Assembly: GCF_900111905.1 (NCBI RefSeq) | Contig: NZ_FOKM01000010.1 | Coordinates: 186,001-250,000, forward strand | Source: Rhizobium sp. NFR07 | GTDB taxonomy: Bacteria; Pseudomonadota; Alphaproteobacteria; Rhizobiales; Rhizobiaceae | Length of the DNA stretch: 64,000 nt | Direction: 5' to 3' | In this document: positions 17,600 to 25,894 of the stretch, in pieces | Position numbering within the stretch: the stretch's first letter is position 1 | Layout of the letters: every line of letters starts with the position of its first letter | Made by a program: the position numbers and the translations under genes | The notes under the pieces: generated by a model | Told to the model about the DNA's origin: nothing | Database searches by the model: none | Seen by the model: the letters and a program-made list of their open reading frames with translations, nothing else

Positions 17600-17905
17600 T
17601 TCTGTTGCCAGGTGCCTTCGGACCCCGCCTTAAGGGGCTAACCCTAAGGACTTAGTTCGGATTTCCCGCACCGCCATTAGGCAGCGAGAGCATAACCCTT
17701 AGCGTTGTTGTCGTTTGCAACTACACTTGTGACCCGATAACGGCGGTATCATGCCGAGCAAAAGTTCGATCTTTACACCCTTGTCGATCCTATTTCGCCC
17801 CCATCATAAACCGGCCTGATCATGCCAGCTTGTGGTGGAGGCGCCGGGTACCGCCCCCGGGTCCAATAGGTTTATTACACCGACCGTTTATCGCCATAGC
17901 CGGAC
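17600..17905 (-). ncRNA. ssrA: Transfer-messenger RNA, circularly permuted two-piece form
   Basis: tmRNA rescues stalled ribosomes and tags the unfinished protein. On the minus strand the acceptor piece comes first: a T arm, then GCCTCC and the encoded ACCA ending at 17833. After a 30-base intervening loop the coding piece begins with GGGGGC at 17802, which pairs with GCCTCC to form the six-base acceptor stem (one G-U). The tag frame runs from GCA at 17718 to TAA at 17677 and encodes ANDNNAKGYALAA, with the LAA end recognised by ClpX. This permuted layout is characteristic of alphaproteobacteria. The outer ends (17600 and 17905) are estimates; internal landmarks are exact. It lies upstream of sspB on the same strand. 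Confidence 0.9.
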
Positions 17906-18096
17906 CGAAATCCGGCAGGGGTGATATAGGTGTTTGCATGCGGATTGAAAAGAGGCTTCGTCACAGAAGCATCGCAATCGCGTCCGGAAGCCTTGCGAAA
18001 AGGCTGGATAAGCGACGACAGTGACCGGCAGGTGATTGGTGTCGGCGGTCCATGCTATTATGTAGGTCTCGATTTCAGGAATCGGTGGCCAGACCC

Positions 18097-18891
18097 ATGA
18101 AGCAATATCTCGACCTCCTTCGGCATGTGATGGAAACCGGCACCGACCGCGGTGACCGTACGGGAACGGGCACTCGCTCCGTGTTCGGCTACCAGATGCG
18201 CTTCGATCTTTCTAAGGGCTTTCCCGCGCTCACCACCAAGAAACTGCACTTGCGCTCGATCATCATCGAGCTCTTGTGGTTCCTGCGCGGCGATACAAAT
18301 ATCGCCTATCTCAAGGAGAACGGCGTTTCCATCTGGGACGAATGGGCGGACGAAAACGGCGATCTCGGCCCGGTCTACGGCTACCAGTGGCGCTCATGGC
18401 CGCGGCCGGAAGGCGGCCATGTCGACCAGATCGAGCAGCTTATCGAAGGGCTGAAGACCAATCCGAATTCCCGCCGGCATATCGTGTCGGCCTGGAACCC
18501 GGCGCAGGTCGACGACATGGCACTGCCGCCCTGTCATTGCCTGTTCCAGTTCTATGTCGCCGACGGCAAGCTCTCCTGCCAGCTCTACCAGCGTTCTGCC
18601 GACATCTTTCTCGGCGTGCCTTTCAACATCGCGTCCTATGCGCTCTTCACGATGATGGTGGCGCAGGTGACAGGACTCAAGCTCGGCGAGTTCATCCATA
18701 CGTTCGGCGATGCGCATATTTATTCGAACCATGTCGAACAGGCAGAGCTTCAAATGACGCGGGAGCCGAAGGCGCTGCCGACAATGAAGATCAATCCTGA
18801 TGTAAGGGACATCTTCTCCTTCAAGTTCGAGGATTTTGAACTGCAGGATTACGTTGCCGATCCGAACATCAAGGCACCGATCGCCGTATGA
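18097..18891 (+). CDS. thyA: Thymidylate synthase ThyA
   Basis: Converts dUMP to dTMP using methylene-tetrahydrofolate, producing dihydrofolate. The 264-residue length equals that of the E. coli enzyme. Conserved features include the N-terminal MKQYLDLLRHVMETG, the phosphate-binding RTGTGTRSVFG near residue 21, the catalytic cysteine at 146 in LPPCHCLFQFY, and the C-terminal penta-peptide region ending KAPIAV. Its last codon overlaps the folA start (ATGA), coupling the enzyme that makes dihydrofolate with the one that reduces it. The ATG at 18097 matches the family N-terminus exactly. Confidence 0.97.
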   Translation: MKQYLDLLRHVMETGTDRGDRTGTGTRSVFGYQMRFDLSKGFPALTTKKLHLRSIIIELLWFLRGDTNIAYLKENGVSIWDEWADENGDLGPVYGYQWRSWPRPEGGHVDQIEQLIEGLKTNPNSRRHIVSAWNPAQVDDMALPPCHCLFQFYVADGKLSCQLYQRSADIFLGVPFNIASYALFTMMVAQVTGLKLGEFIHTFGDAHIYSNHVEQAELQMTREPKALPTMKINPDVRDIFSFKFEDFELQDYVADPNIKAPIAV

Positions 18892-19415
18892 GTGTTCCCG
18901 TCTCGATCGTCGTTGCAATGTCGGAGAACGGCGTGATCGGCCGGGACGGTGACATGCCCTGGAGGCTTTCGACTGACCTGAAGCGGTTCAAAGCTCTGAC
19001 TTTGGGCAAGCCGGTCGTGGTGGGCCGCAAGACGCTCGAATCCTTCGGTGGCAAGCCTTTGCCCGGACGGCCGCATGTGATCGTCACGCGCAATCCCGAT
19101 TTTGTCGTTGAAGGCGCGGTGACGGTGACCTCCATCGAGGAGGGGCTCGCCGTTGCCCAAAAGATCGCTGCCGAGACGGGGGCGGGCGAAGTCGCTGTGA
19201 TCGGCGGCGGTGAAATCTACAAGCAGGCGATGCACGCAGCCGACATTCTCTACGTCACGCATGTCGAAACCGTCATCGACGATGGCGACACCATGTTTCC
19301 GGATATCGATTCCGCGCTCTTTGATAAATGCGAGGAAACCCAGGTCCCGGCGGGTGAGAGGGACAGCTATCCCACGCGTTTTGCGATTTATCGCCGGAAA
19401 TCTGCGGCAAACTGA
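18888..19415 (+). CDS. folA: Dihydrofolate reductase
   Basis: Reduces dihydrofolate to tetrahydrofolate with NADPH, recycling the product of ThyA. The 175-residue protein shows the family start VSIVVAMSENGVIGRDGDMPW, the catalytic acidic residue in LSTDLKRFKALT, the NADPH-binding VVVGRKTLESFG, and GGGEIYKQAM near residue 106. It is also the target of trimethoprim. The start codon overlaps the thyA stop by four bases, so translation is probably coupled. Confidence 0.96.
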   Translation: MSVPVSIVVAMSENGVIGRDGDMPWRLSTDLKRFKALTLGKPVVVGRKTLESFGGKPLPGRPHVIVTRNPDFVVEGAVTVTSIEEGLAVAQKIAAETGAGEVAVIGGGEIYKQAMHAADILYVTHVETVIDDGDTMFPDIDSALFDKCEETQVPAGERDSYPTRFAIYRRKSAAN

Positions 19416-19555
19416 AACATTTCGTTACCGTTGACTTGGAAGTTATTGAACGCGCGTTGAAAGCCGTGCCTGGCATACCTATAACGGGCGATAACCCTGC
19501 GGTTCTTCGAAGAGTTGCGCCGTGAGGGAAGGGAGACACTTACAAAGAGGTTTTG

Positions 19556-20671
19556 ATGCCCTGGAGCAATCAGAATGGCGGCGGCGGCCCATGGGGCGGC
19601 GGCGGCGGTGGCGGTAACAATCAAGGACCCTGGGGGCAGGGACCTAACCGCCCACGCGGCGGCGGCGGCGGTGGCAATGGCGGCCCGCCAGATATCGAGG
19701 ACATCATCCGCAGAAGCCAGGATCGCCTGAAGGGCTTCATGCCCGGCGGTTTCAACGGTGGCGCACTCGTCATCGTGGCGCTGGTGATCGCGGCGTTTCT
19801 CGTGTTCCAGTCGGTATACACGGTGCAGCCGGACGAGCGCGGCGTCGAACTGAGATTCGGCAAGCCCAAGGAAGAGATTTCCATGCCGGGCCTGCATTTC
19901 CATCTCTGGCCGCTTGAGTCGGTCGAGATCGTCAAGGTCACCGAGCAGCAGCAGAATATCGGCGCTCCGAGGGGTTCGAATTCGAACGTCGGCTGGATGC
20001 TGACCGGCGACCAGAATATCGTCAACGTCCAGTTTTCGGTTCTGTTCACGGTTACCGATCCCAAGGCCTATCTGTTCAACCTGGAAACGCCGGCATCGAC
20101 ATTGCAGCAGGTCGCCGAAAGCGCCATGCGCGAGGTCGTCGGACGTCGCCCGGCGCAGGACATTTTCCGCGACAACCGCGAGGAAATGTCGACCGAGGTT
20201 CGCAACATCATCCAGGGCACGATGGACACCTACGGCTCAGGTATTGCCATCAATGCAGTTCCGATCGAGGACGCGGCTCCGCCGCGTGAAGTCGCCGATG
20301 CCTTCGAAGAAGTGCAGCGCGCCGAACAGGACGAGGATCGTTTCGTCGAAGAAGCCAACCAGTATGCCAACCAGAAGCTCGGTCAGGCACGCGGTCAGGC
20401 AGCCCAGGTCCGCGAAGAGGCTTCGGCCTACAAGGACCGGGTCGTCAACGAGGCAACGGGTGAAGCCCAGCGCTTCGTTTCGATCTACAACGAATATGCC
20501 AATGCACCCGACGTCACCCGTCGACGCATCTTCCTGGAAACAATGGAAACAGTGCTGAAGTCGTCCAACAAGATCATCATGGACGGTCAGCAGCAGGGTG
20601 CTGTTCCGTATCTTCCGCTCAACGAAATGATCCGTAATCCGAATGCAACGCAGCAGGGAGGCAGCCGATGA
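19556..20671 (+). CDS. hflK: FtsH protease regulator HflK
   Basis: With HflC, HflK forms a large membrane-anchored SPFH (stomatin/prohibitin) cage in the periplasm around the FtsH protease and limits its activity. The 371-residue protein has a Gly/Asn/Pro-rich cytoplasmic N-terminus (residues 1-45), one transmembrane segment (about 63-85), the SPFH/Band 7 domain (VQPDERGVELRFGKP onwards) and a long coiled-coil helix (about 245-310). The ATG at 19556 is preferred over the TTG one codon upstream because AAAGAGG sits in front. Its stop overlaps the hflC start (ATGA). Confidence 0.94.
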   Translation: MPWSNQNGGGGPWGGGGGGGNNQGPWGQGPNRPRGGGGGGNGGPPDIEDIIRRSQDRLKGFMPGGFNGGALVIVALVIAAFLVFQSVYTVQPDERGVELRFGKPKEEISMPGLHFHLWPLESVEIVKVTEQQQNIGAPRGSNSNVGWMLTGDQNIVNVQFSVLFTVTDPKAYLFNLETPASTLQQVAESAMREVVGRRPAQDIFRDNREEMSTEVRNIIQGTMDTYGSGIAINAVPIEDAAPPREVADAFEEVQRAEQDEDRFVEEANQYANQKLGQARGQAAQVREEASAYKDRVVNEATGEAQRFVSIYNEYANAPDVTRRRIFLETMETVLKSSNKIIMDGQQQGAVPYLPLNEMIRNPNATQQGGSR

Positions 20672-21606
20672 ACTCCAACCGACTGCCCGCAATCCTGATC
20701 GGCCTGGGCGCCGTACTCTTCCTGCTTTACTCGTCCGTCTTCGTGGTGAACGAGCGTGAACAGGCCATCGTGGTCCGCTTCGGTGAGATCCAGTCCGTCA
20801 AGCAGGAGCCCGGCATCTACTTCAAGCTGCCGTTCGCCTTCATGGACGCCGACCGCGTCCAGTATCTTGAAGACCGCGCGCTGCGCTTCGACCTCGACAA
20901 CATCCGCGTCCAGGTTCGGGGTGGCGCGTTCTACGAGGTTGACGCCTTCGTCGTCTATGCGATCACCGATCCGCGGCGCTTCCGCGAAACCGTCTCGGGT
21001 GACCGGGAATCGGCGGAATCGCGTCTGAGCACACGTCTCGACGCAGCGCTGCGTCGTGTCTACGGTCTGCGCGATTTCAGTGTCGCACTGTCCGACGAAC
21101 GCGTGTCGATGATGCAGGAAGTGCGGGCCGACCTGAACGGTGCTGCCGAATCGCTCGGACTTGCAATCCGCGACGTGCGCATCCGTCGTACCGACCTGAC
21201 GCAGGAAGTCTCGCAGCAGACCTTCCAGCGCATGCGGGCCGAGCGCCTTGCCGAGGCCGAGCTCATCCGCGCACGCGGTAACGAGCAGGGCCAGCGTCGT
21301 CGTGCGATTGCCGACCGCCAGGTCGTGGAGCTGGTCTCGGAAGCCCAGAGGGATTCCGAAATCCTCCGCGGTGAAGGCGATGCAGAGCGGAACCGCATCT
21401 TCGCCGCGGCCTTCCAGCGCGATCCGAGCTTCTTCGAGTTCTATCGCTCGATGCGGGCCTATGTCGCGTCGCTGGCTGACAACGGAACCACGATGGTGCT
21501 TTCGCCTGATTCGGAGTTCTTCAAGTTCTTCGAAACGCCGGACGGAAAGGCTCCGGCAACGCCGCCAGCCCCTCCGGCAGGTGGCACTCCGGCACCGGCA
21601 AACTGA
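20668..21606 (+). CDS. hflC: FtsH protease regulator HflC
   Basis: Partner of HflK in the cage around FtsH. The 312-residue protein has a transmembrane helix at about residues 8-28, the Band 7 domain (VNEREQAIVVRFGEIQ), a coiled coil (ERLAEAELIRARGNEQ) and a Pro/Ala-rich C-terminal tail of about 20 residues. Translation is coupled to hflK by a four-base overlap. A strong terminator follows 11 bases downstream, which separates hflKC from the protease gene. Confidence 0.94.
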   Translation: MNSNRLPAILIGLGAVLFLLYSSVFVVNEREQAIVVRFGEIQSVKQEPGIYFKLPFAFMDADRVQYLEDRALRFDLDNIRVQVRGGAFYEVDAFVVYAITDPRRFRETVSGDRESAESRLSTRLDAALRRVYGLRDFSVALSDERVSMMQEVRADLNGAAESLGLAIRDVRIRRTDLTQEVSQQTFQRMRAERLAEAELIRARGNEQGQRRRAIADRQVVELVSEAQRDSEILRGEGDAERNRIFAAAFQRDPSFFEFYRSMRAYVASLADNGTTMVLSPDSEFFKFFETPDGKAPATPPAPPAGGTPAPAN

Positions 21607-21617
21607 TACAAGAGATG

Positions 21618-21650
21618 AAAGAGCGGCTTAGGCCGCTCTTTCTTTTTCCG
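21618..21650 (+). terminator. Rho-independent terminator of hflKC
   Basis: AAAGAGCGGC, loop TTAG and GCCGCTCTTT form a 10-bp stem, followed by CTTTTT. It is the best intrinsic terminator in this part of the window and ends the hflKC transcript. Confidence 0.85.
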
Positions 21651-21809
21651 TGTCTTTGCACGGCTATCTCACGAAAAGGTAATTTCGCGTCGCGGCATTC
21701 CGCCCTATTGTTTGCCGAAACTCTGCCTGATTCAGTCGTTCGAATAGGCCGCAGCTGAAAGCCCTTGTCCCTGGGCTATACGAATAAGTCCAAAATGCTA
21801 GGAGGCCAG

Positions 21810-23465
21810 ATGGCTCAGCAGGTTCGATCGCCCTGGAAGCGCGTTGCCATCGGAGGCCTTGCAGCCGCGATTGCGGCGGCACCGATGTCCGCATGGGCAC
21901 AAACCCAGGCTCAGGCGCCTGCTCCGGCTCCCGCGGCACCTTCGCAGGCGCAGCCGAACGCGCCCGGCGCGATGCTGCCGGCCCCGCCGCCGCCATCCTC
22001 TTCCATCAACCCGCCGCCGGCTCCCGGGGCCGCCGCCGCACCAGCCGGGCCTGCGTCGATCGCCGACCTGTCCGAAGGCCTGCTCGACGCGGTGGTGAAC
22101 ATCTCGACCTCCCAGAGCGTCAAGAACGACGGCAACGGGCCGCAGCAGCCGCAGATCCAGGACGGCTCGCCTTTCCAGGAATTCTTCGACGACTTCTTCG
22201 ACGGCGAGGGCGGCCAGCAGGGCAATCAGAAAGTCTCGTCGCTGGGATCAGGCTTCGTCATCGATCCGACGGGCTACGTCGTGACCAATAACCACGTCAT
22301 CGAAGGTGCCGACGATATCGAGGTCGTGTTTCCGAACGGTTCGAAGCTCAAGGCGACGCTGATCGGGACGGACACGAAGACCGACCTGTCGGTGCTCAAG
22401 GTGGAGCCGAAGGCGCCGCTCAAGGCCGTGCCGTTCGGTGATTCCCGGCGCATGCGCATCGGCGACTGGGTGATGGCGATCGGCAACCCGTTCGGCCTTG
22501 GCGGTTCGGTGACGCTCGGCATCATCTCGGCACGCGGCCGTAACATCAATGCCGGTCCCTACGACAATTTCATCCAGACGGATGCGGCGATCAACAAGGG
22601 CAATTCCGGCGGTCCGCTGTTCAACATGCGCGGCGAGGTCATCGGCATCAACACGGCGATCATTTCGCCGTCGGGTGGTTCGATCGGCATTGGCTTTGCC
22701 GTGCCGACCGAGATCGCGGAAAACGTCGTGCGCCAACTGATCGAGTTCGGCGAGACCCGCCGCGGCTGGCTCGGCGTGCGCATCCAGCCGGTCACCGACG
22801 AGGTGGCTGATAGCCTCGGCCTTGACCGCGCGCGCGGTGCACTGGTTTCGGGCATCGTCAACGAGGGCCCGATCAAGAACGGTGAGATCAAGGCTGGCGA
22901 TGTCATCATCAGCTTCGATGGTTCCCCGGTGAACGAGATGCGCGATCTTCCCCGCATCGTGGCGGAAAGCCCGGTCGGCAAGGCCGTCGACGTCGTCATC
23001 ATGCGCGACGGCAAGGAACAGACCGTCAAGGTGACGCTCGGCCGCCTGGAGGACAGCGCACAGTCCGCTTCGGCCGACGACAGCGACGAGCCCGACAGCA
23101 CTGATGAGCCCGATGCCAACAATGGCGATCAGGGCAACAATCAGGGGGGCGAGCAAAGCAAGGAGCCCGTGCAGGCCTATGGCATGACCATTGCGCCGCT
23201 GGGTGAGGAGCAGCGCAAGAGCTTCGGCATTGCTGAAAGCGTCGAGGGCGTGGTGATCACGGACGTCGCGGCCGGTTCGCTTGCGGCCGAAAAGGGGGTC
23301 AAGCCGGGCGAGGTCATCGTCGAGGTGGCCCAGGATTTCGTCGAGACGCCGAAGGATGTCACGACCCGCATGGAGGCGTTGAAGGCCGAAGGTCGCCGCA
23401 ACGCCCATATCATGATCGCCGACAAGACCGGCAACCTGCGCTTCGTCGCGATCCCGCTGGATTAG
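21810..23465 (+). CDS. degP: Periplasmic serine protease of the DegP/Do (HtrA) family
   Basis: Degrades or refolds damaged periplasmic proteins. The 551-residue protein has a signal peptide (residues 1-31, ending MSAWAQ), a Pro/Ala-rich linker of about 60 residues, and a trypsin-like domain with catalytic His162 (NNHVIEGA), Asp192 (TKTDLSVLKV) and Ser266 (GNSGGPLF). Two PDZ domains follow (about 315-405 and 455-550), separated by an Asp/Asn-rich linker rich in low-complexity DSDEPDSTDEPD. The ATG at 21810 is chosen because AGGAGG lies four bases upstream; earlier in-frame ATG codons lack this. The symbol degP is family-level, since rhizobia carry several Do paralogues. Confidence 0.92.
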   Translation: MAQQVRSPWKRVAIGGLAAAIAAAPMSAWAQTQAQAPAPAPAAPSQAQPNAPGAMLPAPPPPSSSINPPPAPGAAAAPAGPASIADLSEGLLDAVVNISTSQSVKNDGNGPQQPQIQDGSPFQEFFDDFFDGEGGQQGNQKVSSLGSGFVIDPTGYVVTNNHVIEGADDIEVVFPNGSKLKATLIGTDTKTDLSVLKVEPKAPLKAVPFGDSRRMRIGDWVMAIGNPFGLGGSVTLGIISARGRNINAGPYDNFIQTDAAINKGNSGGPLFNMRGEVIGINTAIISPSGGSIGIGFAVPTEIAENVVRQLIEFGETRRGWLGVRIQPVTDEVADSLGLDRARGALVSGIVNEGPIKNGEIKAGDVIISFDGSPVNEMRDLPRIVAESPVGKAVDVVIMRDGKEQTVKVTLGRLEDSAQSASADDSDEPDSTDEPDANNGDQGNNQGGEQSKEPVQAYGMTIAPLGEEQRKSFGIAESVEGVVITDVAAGSLAAEKGVKPGEVIVEVAQDFVETPKDVTTRMEALKAEGRRNAHIMIADKTGNLRFVAIPLD

Positions 23466-23492
23466 TTCCGCCGGCGGATTGCGTATCGGTTT

Positions 23493-23514
23493 CAGCCGGG
23501 CTCAAGCCCGGCTG
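23493..23514. terminator. Hairpin shared by convergent degP and GNAT genes
   Basis: CAGCCGGGC, loop TCAA and GCCCGGCTG form a perfect 9-bp stem 27 bases after the degP stop. The loop contains the stop codon of the GNAT gene on the other strand. No T tract follows on the plus strand, so terminator function is inferred from position and stability. Confidence 0.55.
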
Positions 23515-24086
23515 GCCATCTGGCGTTTCCACTCGTCCCGAGTGACCGCGTAGACGACATGCCGTTTCAGGTGCGGATAGTTATCCGGCACACGGGGATG
23601 GTCAAAATCCAGCCCCTCTATCCTGTGCAGGCCGAGCCGCTTCATCACGCCTGTGGAACGATGGTTGGCCTCGACCGCGAAGGATATTACCGCATCGAGG
23701 TTCCTGGCGACGAACGCCCAGTCGAGTAGTCCCTTGGCTGCTTCCGTGGCGTAGCCATTGCCCCAGAAACGGGTAGCAAGCCGCCAGCCGATCTCGACCG
23801 TCTGTTCAGGGAAAACACTTGGGAGATTGGGCCGCGACAGGCCGCAGAAGCCCACAGGCTCCTGGGTCTCCTTGAGGACGACCGCGTAGAAGCCGAGACC
23901 GTCTTCCTTCAGCATCCCGTTCAGCTTGGCGAGAAAGGTATCGGCCTCTTCGTGGCTGCGACGGAAGGGAAAGAATTCCATCACCTTGGGGTCGGCGTTG
24001 ATCTCGCGAAACAGGTCACGGTCGGACGGCAGCCATGTGCCGAGGATCAGGCGCGGCGTTTCGACGATGACAACGCGTTCCGTCAT
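23502..24086 (-). CDS. GNAT family N-acetyltransferase (RimJ/RimL type)
   Basis: A 194-residue acetyltransferase of the type that acetylates protein N-termini or small amines from acetyl-CoA. The RimJ-like start (VETPRLILGTWLPSDRDLFREIN) is followed by the acetyl-CoA-binding core EIGWRLATRFWGNGYATEAA near residues 100-119 and the terminal beta-alpha segment with SFAVEANHRSTGVMKRLGL. The substrate cannot be read from sequence. It is coupled to serB upstream by an ATGA overlap, so it is the second gene of a serB operon, a link that need not be functional. Confidence 0.85.
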   Translation of the reverse strand: MTERVVIVETPRLILGTWLPSDRDLFREINADPKVMEFFPFRRSHEEADTFLAKLNGMLKEDGLGFYAVVLKETQEPVGFCGLSRPNLPSVFPEQTVEIGWRLATRFWGNGYATEAAKGLLDWAFVARNLDAVISFAVEANHRSTGVMKRLGLHRIEGLDFDHPRVPDNYPHLKRHVVYAVTRDEWKRQMASRA

Positions 24087-24973
24087 GGCGTCACGAAGTC
24101 GCTCTTGCGATAGCCCTGGATGTAGAGAAGGGCCGTCAGGTCGCCGTGGTCGATCCGCATCTTCGCCTGGGCGGCGACGGTGGGCTTGGCGTGTAGCGCG
24201 ACGCCCGATCCTGCTATGCCCAGCATGCCGAGATCGTTTGCCCCGTCACCGACGGCAATGACGTCCTCGGGCGTGATGCCGAGTTTCGCCGAGATCTCTT
24301 CCAGCGCATCGACCTTGGCCTGCTTGCCGAGGATCGGTTCGGCCACTTCGCCGGTAAGGATGCCGTCCTTCTCGATCAGGATGTTGGCGCGGTTCGCGTC
24401 GAAGCCGAGCGTAGCGGCGATCCGGCTGGTGAAGACGGTGAAGCCGCCGGAGACGAGGGCGGTGTAGAAGCCCTTCGCCTTCATAGTCGCAATCAGCTCC
24501 GGTCCGCCGGAGGTCAACGTGATGCGCTTGGCGATGACTTCGTCGACGACGGTGATCGGCAGGCCCTTCAAGAGGGCAACGCGTTCGCGCAGCGCAGGTT
24601 CGAACGCTATCTCGCCGTTCATCGCCTTTGCGGTGATGGTGGCCACCTTGTCCTTCAGGCCGACGACGTCGGCGAGCTCATCGATGCATTCCTGGCCGAT
24701 CATGGTGGAATCCATGTCGGCAATGAGAAACTGCTTGCGGCGCGTTTCTGCCTGCTGCACGACGACATCGATCGGAGCGCTGCCGATGACGGCGCGCAGT
24801 TTGGCGTCCGCCGCCGCCGGATCCTCGTCGTCATGCAGGGCGATGTCGCAGGCGATGCCATCCGCCAGCCAATAGAGGCCGGAGGTTTTCACCGCGCCTT
24901 CCGCTTGTTCTGCGAGCGCCGGCGTGAGAACCGGGTTTGACGGATGGGCAATGAGCGTGGCAACGAAAGCCAT
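24083..24973 (-). CDS. serB: Phosphoserine phosphatase
   Basis: Catalyses the last step of serine synthesis, phosphoserine to serine. The 296-residue protein has an N-terminal ACT-like region (about residues 1-78) and a haloacid-dehalogenase core with the nucleophile Asp86 in IADMDSTMIGQE, the LTSGGPELI/LVSGGFTVF phosphate-binding serine region near 185 and GDGANDLGMLGIAGSG near 243. The family start MAFVATLIAHPSNPVLTP fixes the start codon at 24973, which directly abuts the miaA start on the other strand (CATATG). A longer open frame upstream overlaps miaA and has no family similarity. Confidence 0.95.
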   Translation of the reverse strand: MAFVATLIAHPSNPVLTPALAEQAEGAVKTSGLYWLADGIACDIALHDDEDPAAADAKLRAVIGSAPIDVVVQQAETRRKQFLIADMDSTMIGQECIDELADVVGLKDKVATITAKAMNGEIAFEPALRERVALLKGLPITVVDEVIAKRITLTSGGPELIATMKAKGFYTALVSGGFTVFTSRIAATLGFDANRANILIEKDGILTGEVAEPILGKQAKVDALEEISAKLGITPEDVIAVGDGANDLGMLGIAGSGVALHAKPTVAAQAKMRIDHGDLTALLYIQGYRKSDFVTP

Positions 24974-25894
24974 ATGGAAAACCTTGTGCAGAATTTCGAC
25001 GCCATCCTGATAACCGGGCCGACTGCCAGCGGCAAGTCGGCGCTTGCCGTCCGGCTGGCGAAGAACTGCAACGGCGTCGTGATCAATGCCGACAGCATGC
25101 AGGTCTATGATACGCTGCGCATGCTGACCGCGCGTCCAGCCGATGATGAGATGGAGGGTATTCCCCATCATCTGTATGGCCACGTGCCCGCGACGACCGC
25201 CTATTCGACGGGTGAGTGGCTGCGAGACGTCTCCGCACTACTGCCCGCGATTCGCGCTGCCGGAAAATTGCCGGTCTTCGTCGGCGGCACCGGGCTCTAT
25301 TTCAAGGCATTGACCGGAGGCTTGTCGGACATGCCGGAAATCCCGCAGGAGATCCGCTGCGCGGTGCGGCTGCGGTTGAAGGAGGAAGGGCCGGAAGCCT
25401 TGCATGCCGAGCTCACCGGCAAGGATGCGGCGCTTGCCGGGACATTGGAGACTCGGGATGGGCAGCGGATCGTAAGGGCGCTTGAAGTTCTTCAGGCAAC
25501 CGGTCGCTCGATCCTGGATTTTCAGGGCAGGCAGGGGCCGATGATCGTTGATCCGGAAAAGTCGCGCAAGTTCGTCGTTCTGCCCGATCGCGCGCTTCTC
25601 CATGAGCGGATCAACCTGCGCTTCGAGAAGATGCTGGAGCAGGGGGCCGTCGAGGAGGTTCAGGCGCTCATGGCTAAAAAACCAGCCGCCGATCTGCCCG
25701 TCATGAAAGCGATCGGTGTGCGCGAGATCGCGGACATGCTCGATGGCGGCATGTCGCGGGCCGATGTGGTCGAGCGCGCATCAGCCCTGACAAGGCAATA
25801 TGCCAAGCGGCAGATGACATGGTTCCGAAATCAGATGGACGAAACATGGCTGCGGATCGACGGTTCGCCGGCCTTGCTTCAGTCCTTGTCGTAA
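24974..25894 (+). CDS. miaA: tRNA dimethylallyltransferase MiaA
   Basis: Adds a dimethylallyl group to A37 of tRNAs that read codons starting with U. The 306-residue enzyme has the P-loop GPTASGKS at 15-22, the DSMQVYDTL motif near 39-47, GGTGLYFKAL near 105, and the late YAKRQMTWFR motif near 284-293. The ATG at 24974 matches the family N-terminus (MENL...) and abuts the divergent serB start with no intergenic base; an ATG 30 bases upstream, inside serB, is the alternative. Its 3' end overlaps the convergent HerA-like gene by 16 bases. Confidence 0.94.
   Translation: MENLVQNFDAILITGPTASGKSALAVRLAKNCNGVVINADSMQVYDTLRMLTARPADDEMEGIPHHLYGHVPATTAYSTGEWLRDVSALLPAIRAAGKLPVFVGGTGLYFKALTGGLSDMPEIPQEIRCAVRLRLKEEGPEALHAELTGKDAALAGTLETRDGQRIVRALEVLQATGRSILDFQGRQGPMIVDPEKSRKFVVLPDRALLHERINLRFEKMLEQGAVEEVQALMAKKPAADLPVMKAIGVREIADMLDGGMSRADVVERASALTRQYAKRQMTWFRNQMDETWLRIDGSPALLQSLS

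Noticed and set aside
24974..25183. N-terminal extension of serB into the miaA sequence
   Set aside because: SerB proteins begin at the MAFVATLIAHPS segment; the extra residues are antisense to miaA.
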